DNA of 24,889 nucleotides from Russula earlei (Eukaryota > Basidiomycota > Agaricomycetes > Russulales > Russulaceae). Made by a program: the position numbers and the translations under genes. Positions 17,993 through 24,889 of this stretch are shown here, in pieces (position 1 is the first letter of the stretch; the number at the start of each line of letters is the position of its first letter). The DNA is taken from contig JAGFNK010000702.1 in NCBI GenBank assembly GCA_025769875.1, positions 1 to 24,889 of the forward strand, read 5' to 3'. The notes under the pieces were generated by a model. It ran no database searches. It was not told where the DNA came from and was given only the letters and a program-made list of their open reading frames with translations.

Positions 17993-20900
17993 TTAAGAGA
18001 GACGCGATAATTGACTGGGTGGGAAGCGCAGAAAAACGGTGCGACCTCGTAAACATAGTACTAGACTAGAATTGTATGAATCTTGACACTCCGGTCTGCA
18101 AGACACTGGGACCCAACAGAGTCTCGTGAAATGGGTGCCATGAGCTTTATAAACCCACCCATCGGTACTGCAATACAAGCCTTCGGTTGCGATGGCACGC
18201 ACTGACGTCCAGTCGCACTCGAGAGTCTGGATCGCGGCGCCAGTACTCGTGTCCCAGACCCGAACTTTGCGATCCTCTGACCCAGAGATAATCCGGGTGC
18301 CGTCTCGCGAAAACGCGACGGCGAAGACCGCATCGTTGTGGCCCTCGAGGGTCTTGACGGTGGTGCAAGTACTCCTGTCCCAGATCCGGACTGTGCGATC
18401 CTTTGACCCAGAGATAAACTGGGTGCCGTCTGGCGAAAACGCGACGGCTGTGACCGAACCTTTGTGGTGTCCCTCGAGTATCTTGAGCGTGGCGTCAGCA
18501 CTCGTGTCCCAGATCAAGACTACGGGATCAAAAGACCCAGCGATAATCTGGGTGTTGTCTGGCGAAAGTGCGACAGCTGTGTTCGAAACCATGGCGCCCT
18601 CGAGGGCCCTGACAATAGCACAAGTACTCGTATCCCAGATCCGGAATGTGCCATCCGAAGACCCAGAGACAAACTGGGTGCCGTCCGGCCAAAACGCGAT
18701 GCCTGTAGCCGAGTGATTGCGGGTCTCGAGGGTCTTGACAGTGGCACCAGTACTCCTGTCCCAGATCCGGACTGTGCGGTCCTTTGACCCAGAGACAATC
18801 TGGGTGCCATCAGGCGAAAACACGACGGCTGTGACCGAATCTTTGTGGCCCTCAAGGGTCTTGGCCGTGGCACCGGTACTCGTGTCCCAGATCCGGACTG
18901 TGTGGTCCCAAGACCCAGAGAGAATCCGGGCGCCGTCTGGCGAAAACGCGACGGCTGTGATCGAATGATTGTGGCCTTCGAGGGTCTTGATGGTGGCACC
19001 TGTACTCGTGTCCCACATCCGGACTGTGCGATCCCAAGACCCAGAGACAATCCGGGTGCTGTCTGGCGAAAGCGCGACGGCTGTGACCCAAGGTTTGTGG
19101 CCCTCGAGGATCTTGACTGTGGCACCAGTACTCGCGTCCCAGATCCGGACTGTGCCATCTGAAGACCCAGAGATAATCCGGGTGCCGTCTGGCCAAAACG
19201 CGACGGCTGTGACTAAGTGTTTGTGGCCCTCGAGGGTCTTGACGGTAGTACCAGTACTCGTGTCCCAGATTCGGACTGTGTGATCCCAAGACCCAGAAAC
19301 AATCTGGGTGCCGTCTCGCGAAAATGCGACGGCTGTGGCCGAATGTTTGTGGCCTTCGAGGGTCTTGATGGGGACCCCAGTACTCATGTCCCAGATCCGG
19401 ACTGTGTGGTCCTCTGACCCAGAGACAATCTGGGTGCCGCCCGGCGAAAACGCGAGGGCTGTGACCGAACCTTTGTGGCCCTCGAGGGTCATGACGTTGG
19501 CGCCTGTGCTCTTGTCCCAGATCAGGACTGTGCGATCCTCTGACCCAGAGACAATCCGGGTGCCGTCTGGAGAAAACGCGACAGCTGTGACTGAATCCTT
19601 GTGGCCCTCGAGGGTCATGACGGTGGTGCCTGTATCTGTGTCCCAGATCCGGACTGTACGATCATCCGACCCAGAGGCAATCCGGGTGCCGTCTGGTGAA
19701 AAGGCGGCGGTATTCACTCCACCTTTGTGACCCTCCATCGCTCGCAAGCACACGAATTCCATGATTCTTCCATTCCATTCAGCACCATAACAGATTCCTC
19801 CAAGTCTCCGCGGAAGTGTGCACGGATTTTCGAGCACATTGGGGCAAATGGAAGGGCAGAGTAGTAGACATGCAGGGCTGCGATGCTGATAGAATCGATG
19901 AAGAACTCAAGTGTAAACCGTTCAAGATCATACAGCATCTCAACAATGTCGGTTCGAGGGTCGGCGAAAGTCTGTAATCCGTGATGAACGGTCTGCACAC
20001 AATACAAGCCTCGTTAAAACAACTCACTAATAATCCTTTCTGAGCGACTCTCAGAGCGCGAATGGCAACATCAAGCGAGTCCATCAGACTCATAGCCTCA
20101 ACCCAGTACAAACTGTGATCGAAGCAGAATGTTTCCAAGACATCAAGCAGCTCGTCTGACGGCGGTGAATTCGCCAGATGATCGGCCCAATGACGGCAGG
20201 CATATTGCATCGCTGGCGGAATGTTTTTTGCAATTCTTTTTGAGATATCTCCAAGCTCGCTGTTCAACTTTGAATAGTCTCCAATCTGGCATATATCTCG
20301 TTTAAGCCTGTTTAGTTGCTCGAGACAATCAATCGCGAGATAGCCATGGTGCAGCGAGGTATCGATCAGAAATTTGGGCTCTGTACAGCGTCCTGGATCA
20401 ACGATAAAATCAGGGAAGGATGTATGCATCACTTGGACTGCCCCGGGGTCCGAAGGAATGATGACGATTGAACGAAGGCGCTGCAAAATGCTTGCTACAG
20501 GAACATCTTTGCTCGTATTGTTGCTGAGCAAAGCTGATATGGCGCGTGCAGAGATAGGGTCACAAAGTACAACAATGCAACCGAGAACTCTTCGCAAGCG
20601 GAGTACTGTGTCTGTACGGGATGACGGGGGAAATGCGTTACGCAAGACCGCGAGGTACAGTTGGTCTAGGTGGTGATAAGGAGTTGACTGTCCAGGGATT
20701 CGTGTGGCAGAGACTAGGTCACGGAGCTGTCCCCATGGGTTTAAGACATCAGGATCTTCGATAAATCGAACTGCGGTGGCGGAAAATATAAACAGTCCAT
20801 CCGACAGTTGGACAAGTGTGCGGATGTCGTCGTTAGTGAACCAATCCTGTTCCTGGAGGTCCTCGTTGCGAGATCCAACTTGAGTAAGCTCGTATATTAA

Positions 20901-22575
20901 AAACGTTTTGATGTCATGGTCGACAGTTGATCTTGAAATCTCGTGGTGGAAGAACGGACATGTATGTGACCGGAGAAGAGGAGGAAGGGATGGCAGGTGC
21001 AATCTGGGCTCGGGTCGACTCGTGAGGAAAAGGGAGAACGGAAGCTTGTCAATGTGGGCCGAGAGAACAGAGACAATGAATGAGGTCGCGTTGTCGTCTT
21101 TGCACTCATCGAGCGCATCTAACACGATGAGCAGGTGATGGAAATGCTTGACCCGCAATGACTGACTTTTGGATTGGTTCGATGACGAGCTTTTGCAATT
21201 GGTTTGATGGATCAGAGAACCAAATATCTGGATTAGCTGTGACCGCGTCTTGCATAAAACACGCGAGTGGTTGGTGGAATGTCGTGCCCAGCTGGTGAGC
21301 AATTGAGCTGAATACAAGTTGTGGATGGTTTCGCTCGCTGTCGTTACTCGAGAAAAAGAAGCTCGCAGCAAGCCAGGTGTTCCTGGCACAATACTCGGCA
21401 ACACTCTGTGCGATTGTGGATTTCCCGGTCCCGGCACCACCAGACAACCAGAAGATGCGGCGCCTGTTTGGGCTGACGTGAATAGGAAGCGTCGGATCGT
21501 CCGAAGGAGTGACAGTGCGTTGTTCTTGTATAGCCTCTGTCGAGTCATTGATCCATTGGTAGATAGTCTCGAGCAGGCTCTCGCGTGTGTGTTCCAAACA
21601 CGCATGTCTCTTTCTCTCATCGGAGCAATTATAACGTGCCTTCCGAGCTCGATGAAAGTTGGATAGTTCATCGTGAACTAAAATAAATAAATAAATAAAT
21701 TTCAGGGCGCTGTAAAACGTTTTCTCACCTCGGATATCATGTAATGCTTGCTGCGTGACCTATTAGCTACTGAAGATCTTTAATTGACGTAAGATAAACG
21801 TACGACCCCCACGCGAACACGACTAATCTCACGCCGCATTTCCTGGGTAATTCAGATGAACGAGAGACTCTGGAATATCTGAGAATAACGCACAGTGCCT
21901 TCGATTCGACCGCTCATGGCGGCTTCAGCCTGTACTCACGAGACATCAGAACTGTTAAATATGTTTGACCAGGAACGGAAGACTTGCGAGAAAATCCTCG
22001 ATGAGGGCCGTGATTGCTTGGACATGACTCTGGATGGAGGCGGCATCTTCTCTGCTACGGAAAAATCTGGTTGTCTTTCCACGCGAGTGGATCGTTTGCA
22101 GGTCATTCGCGATAGTTTGAAGAGACCTGGATTAGAAATAGTTGCAACAAAATTCTCAGTCTCGGAAGCAAGGAAAGAGTTACTTGGAAAAATCAGTGAC
22201 GAAATCGATGACAGATTCCGGGATGTCTTGTTTTCCTTTGAGTGGCCTGAAAATAGATTGTTCGAGGCGCTTTATACGTTGCATCAGTTGATCAATGTCG
22301 TCGACGTTGTTCGTCATGGTCTGGAGTATCGTCCTATTAGATCATTTTTGGCCTATCGAAGCCGGAAAGAGTACCTGGACGATATCAACGACTTGGAGCA
22401 GCCCACCGAGAGTGCCTTTGATGATGGATCCAGCTGGAGGGGGGATCGCATCTGCGGTCTCCTTGAGCACGGAGAGTGAGAGGTTCAATCCGGCGACGGC
22501 AGTAGTGCGCGCGTTTTCTGAAGTCCCTTTTTCAGCACGTTTATGAGAGCGAGAAAAAGCCTTTCGACATAGCAT
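17993..22575 (-). CDS. NACHT-WD40 NLR-like protein (two frame breaks)
   Basis: Predicted STAND-type nucleotide-binding receptor of about 1,385 residues. Start ATG 22575. Exons fitted by frame: 22575-22375, 22320-22184, 22126-21988, 21759-21729, 21677-20028 and from 19992 (or 19971) to 17993. Introns are 54, 57, 228 (GC-AG type), 51 and 35 or 56 nt. The N-terminus (about 170 aa) is helical (VAGLNLSLSVLKETADAI, NNVDDIDQLMQRIKRLEQSI, RGKTTRFFRSREDAASI) as in other basidiomycete NLRs. NACHT follows: Walker A GGAGTGKST (21415-21441), Walker B LLIVLDALDEC (21102-21134), LFLTSRPEPRLHLPS, then the helical linker with RHWADHL and YYSALPFAPMCSKIRAHFRG. Twelve WD40 repeats and a short cap (STDGWVYKAHGT) end it. 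Two one-base frame changes are needed, near 21160-21172 and 19740-19770; no intron fits there. So this is either a young pseudogene or contains sequence errors. Such proteins sense non-self ligands through the WD40 face and trigger cell death (known for HET-D/HET-E/NWD2). Confidence 0.93.
18224..19738 (-). repeat. Array of twelve 126-bp WD40-coding repeats
   Basis: Each unit encodes 42 residues on the pattern LEGHK--VTAVAFSPDGTQI-SGS-D-TVRIWDTSTGATVKT. Unit 11 has one extra residue (LEGHHKGS). Units are very alike in both protein and DNA, apart from units 9 and 10, which have lost the GH motif (LETRNHS, LEGAMVS). Differences cluster after the GH (KGG, KDS, KHS, KHL, KPW, NHS), at the residues after SGS (DDR, EDR, EDH, WDH, SDG, KDR, FDP) and near the end of the unit. 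Period 126 is a multiple of three, which keeps the antisense strand open too. Confidence 0.97.
21678..21704. repeat. TAAA microsatellite in an NLR intron
   Basis: About five copies of AAAT/TAAA make up the polypyrimidine-like run (on the minus strand TTTA repeats then TTTTAG) directly before the acceptor of the 51-nt intron at 21678-21728. Confidence 0.8.
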
Positions 22576-24361
22576 AGGATGTTATAGTAACAAGAGGCGA
22601 ACGCGGTGCAATATCAGATCAAGCCGGCGATAGCCGGGTGAGATAGTGGATTCCAACACGTGGGCTCTGACTTGAGATGGCCCCTCACAACTAGCTCATC
22701 TTGGTCGAAATTTAGCAGCTCGCCACCACTTTAATGTCTCGAGCGTACGTACTCAAGCCTCTGGATAACGTGCACCACATTGGTGGGGAAACGTTGGCCT
22801 CCGAGTGGCCCGGATTGCCATTTGAGAGTCTGAAACTTGTGCATCGACTTTATTTCGACAGCCTACTAGGGAAGTTCAATACAATGACTTGAGCTTGTTC
22901 GCCATAAATCATGTACCAAGCGTATATGTTTCTCCCCCGCTATACAAGGCGTCGTGCCGCTCTGGTCTATGGGCCAGAGCTACTAGAGTATTGCCGAGGC
23001 AGTAGGTGCTGTTAGTGTTCTAGCGATCACCCGCAGTTCCGGTTCGCTGTCTCGGAAACGCACGACAGGACGTGTTCACGTTCACACTGTCGTGTGACCA
23101 CACGACGACATTCGATGTTGTCCTTTGTCACTCTCCGTGTCTCATTTCACTTCATCTCGTTTTCTTGGCGAGAATCTCGTCAAACGAGTGCGGAGGGAGA
23201 CGGAAAGGGGACGAAGACGATGGGCTGTTTCCGGCACGTTTGCTATCCTTTCGAGCTATTCGATGTCGTGTGGAGAGAGAGATGGAAGAGAGGGTCACAG
23301 AAGAGCCGCCTGAGAAGGCGAAGAGGTGGAGGGAAACGAAATTCAGAACATGGAGAAGAGTGGTTTCGGGCAGCCAAGGCGAGTGCGTATGCGCAACACG
23401 TTACATCGCATCTCGGGATGAGTCCTCTGGGAATAATTTTTATTTGTTTTAAGAGATCCGTATCACCTAGCCTTCGTCCCGAGCTAACGATGCGATTGAT
23501 TCACACAGCTCATTTCGATGTCTTTTCGTCTGCATTACTCTGTAAAGCAGGCGACCCACAGCAGAATGCTTCGGAACACCTGTGACACTGATCCGAGCCA
23601 AATCCAGCCCTACGTTGCTCATTGTGCGAAAAGATGGGGTGCGTTTTGTTCAATGAACAATTCACTCGGGGACGGGGGGCTCGTCATCACCTTGGTGATC
23701 TTAGAGCTTCTTGCTCCTATCAAGTTCAGCAGGTTGATGGTTTACCAGGCTGCGACGGGATGCGCCAGGATCTGTAGGGCTACCGATAGAATCGCTACTT
23801 GCCATGTCGATAATACTTGGACAAGGATCCCGGAATCATAAAGATAGCAGGATATAATATGCAACCGACTCAACCACTTCCCGCAACGAGGTAATCCTGA
23901 TTGAGGTGCATAATCACATCATCGGCTCGCTTGCATAGAACACAGCATGGTGATGGTACCTGCTGTTCCATGTCAAGCATTTCCATCATGTGCGCGGTGC
24001 ATAAAGTGGCGCCGATTTATGAAACGGGAATAACTTTACCGGCACCCTGATTACTGTCGCGGGCACCAGGTGCGCGCCTATCGCCCATCGCCATCGTGGC
24101 ATTGTCATCAATGGAGCCCACCTTCCACGCCCAGAATGGACCTGAACAAGGGAAGGCTTGCACCAAGTGAGCGTGAGCGAGGGACAACCGGGATTGGGTG
24201 GGATTCAGGTGCAGGAGGATTGGCAAGGCAAGATGAAAGTCGGACTTACCGAGTGGGTCCGACAACTCGTGTCCAAATGACGCCCATAGCCGAATCGAGC
24301 CCGCCCAGCTGCACGCCTTCGCTGGACCACTGGCCCTGCCCGTCCTCGCGAAACGATATCT
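22576..24361. other. Upstream region of the NLR gene, no supported gene
   Basis: This 1.8-kb stretch has several short frames (for example 23072-23452 plus, Arg/Glu-rich) but none with recognisable motifs or convincing splice structure. A perfect palindrome lies at 23089-23106. Part of it is presumably the NLR promoter; no clear TATA box was seen near 22580-22700. At about 24253 the minus strand has a GTAAGT donor next to an open frame that enters the terminal repeat, so a small minus-strand gene is possible. Confidence 0.35.
23089..23106. repeat. Perfect 8-bp-arm palindrome
   Basis: GTCGTGTG, two bases, then CACACGAC. It lies about 515 bp upstream of the NLR start codon. It could be a dimeric transcription-factor site or chance. 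Confidence 0.6.
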
Positions 24362-24761
24362 GAAATATAGATTAACGGCGCAAGAGGGCATTTCAGTCGC
24401 TCCTTTCCCGTAAATACATATAGGGAGGGGATACGCACGAGAGTCCAGCGACTGTCGCCAGACGAGACCATTTCGACCGTCCCGCGCCCGCGCGCGAGAT
24501 CCGGCGGGGTCGCGGTGGGATGCCGGTCGCCCGCGACGTGGATCATCGGTCGCCGGGCCACGCGGCGGCGGGCGGGAGTAGTGCGTGATGCGCAGCGTGA
24601 GCGGGATGATCCGCATCACCTCGTAAAGTGCTGGGTTGGTTGCAGAGCCGCTTTTCCAGAGGTTGAGCCTGTGTCGGGTTGTTAGAGTGGGATGATAGTT
24701 ATTGCCTGATAGAGAAATTTTGAATTTGGTAGTTGGGGATGGAGATGTGTGGGTCTAGTCT
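24362..24761. repeat. Dispersed direct repeat, copy 2
   Basis: Same orientation as 1-427, with roughly 85% identity by eye, ending at GGGTCTAGTC in this copy and GGGCCTAGTC in copy 1. Because copy 1 begins at the window edge, the repeat may extend further left here. Sequence after 24762 does not match sequence after 428. Confidence 0.85.
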
Positions 24762-24889
24762 TCAGTTCAGGATCTCAACCGTGAGCTCCGAGGTGGAAAT
24801 ATACCGGGCTTGAACGTCAGGGCCATTTTGATCGTACGACGGCACTCGTACCACACCATCATCATGCCCAGAATTCTCTACGATGAGTA

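Noticed and set aside
18192..19730. Long plus-strand open frames opposite the WD40 array
   Set aside because: They are antisense shadows of the 126-bp repeat, whose period is a multiple of three, and show only a 42-residue periodicity with no independent motif.
19940..19965. GGTTCGAGGGTC as a tRNA T-arm
   Set aside because: It lies inside the NLR coding exon and no acceptor or anticodon arms surround it.
23072..23585. Plus-strand ORFs upstream of the NLR as genes
   Set aside because: Arg/Glu-rich overlapping frames in two phases, with no motif, splice logic or start context to favour either.

Overview
The window looks like a piece of a filamentous basidiomycete (probably Agaricomycete) genome. 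The reasons are GT-AG introns of about 35-135 nt that can be placed by protein logic, a NACHT-WD40 NLR with a helical N-terminus, a SesB-like serine esterase, copia retroelements that appear to use half-tRNA primers, and a Helitron Rep/helicase fragment. The taxon is inferred from gene families and intron style; no marker gene is present. The region is accessory: two recognisable host-type genes sit in a bed of nested, decayed mobile elements.

Layout. 1-427 is one copy of a repeat whose second, direct copy lies at 24362-24761. 430-1830 is mostly unassigned, with a decayed acidic fragment on the minus strand. 1830-5060 is bounded by a 33-bp inverted repeat (30/33 matching), encloses a frame-broken Ala/Ser/Pro/Val-rich reading frame (1969-4036), and is followed at 5061-5176 by a cluster of TACGGT/ACCGTA motifs ending in TAGGGCTGCC on the minus strand, like a hAT transposon end. 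5380-6648 reads as a solo LTR (TG...CA, 5-bp duplication GGGGC) inserted in the 3' end of a minus-strand, five-exon esterase gene (6644-8058). 8643-9771 is a decayed Gag-like frame (Pro-rich, half a zinc knuckle, Gln-rich, then Arg/Ser-rich), followed by a second LTR-like block with a GGCGG duplication (9896-10716) and a weak minus-strand ORF.

From about 12 kb to 17.9 kb the sequence turns AT-rich and is built of elements. A decayed Cys-rich ORF comes first. A complete-ended but internally deleted copia element follows (12761-16120, duplication GTGTT). It sits at the first bases of another, plus-oriented copia-type LTR (16122-16470) that has its own primer site. A truncated Helitron helicase-like domain lies at 17257-17751.

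17993-22575 (minus) is the main gene: an NLR-like protein with a helical N-terminus in short exons, a NACHT domain with clear Walker A and B motifs, and twelve nearly identical 42-residue WD40 repeats. Its splicing can be reconstructed, but two places need a one-base frame change with no possible intron, so this copy is either a recent pseudogene or carries sequence errors.

How the parts relate. The esterase resembles the SesB class of fungal lipase-like proteins, which are found fused to, or encoded beside, fungal NLRs that control heterokaryon incompatibility and cell death. Here the two genes lie on the same strand about 10 kb apart, separated by retroelements. A functional pairing is a hypothesis. 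No RNA genes and no CRISPR were seen.
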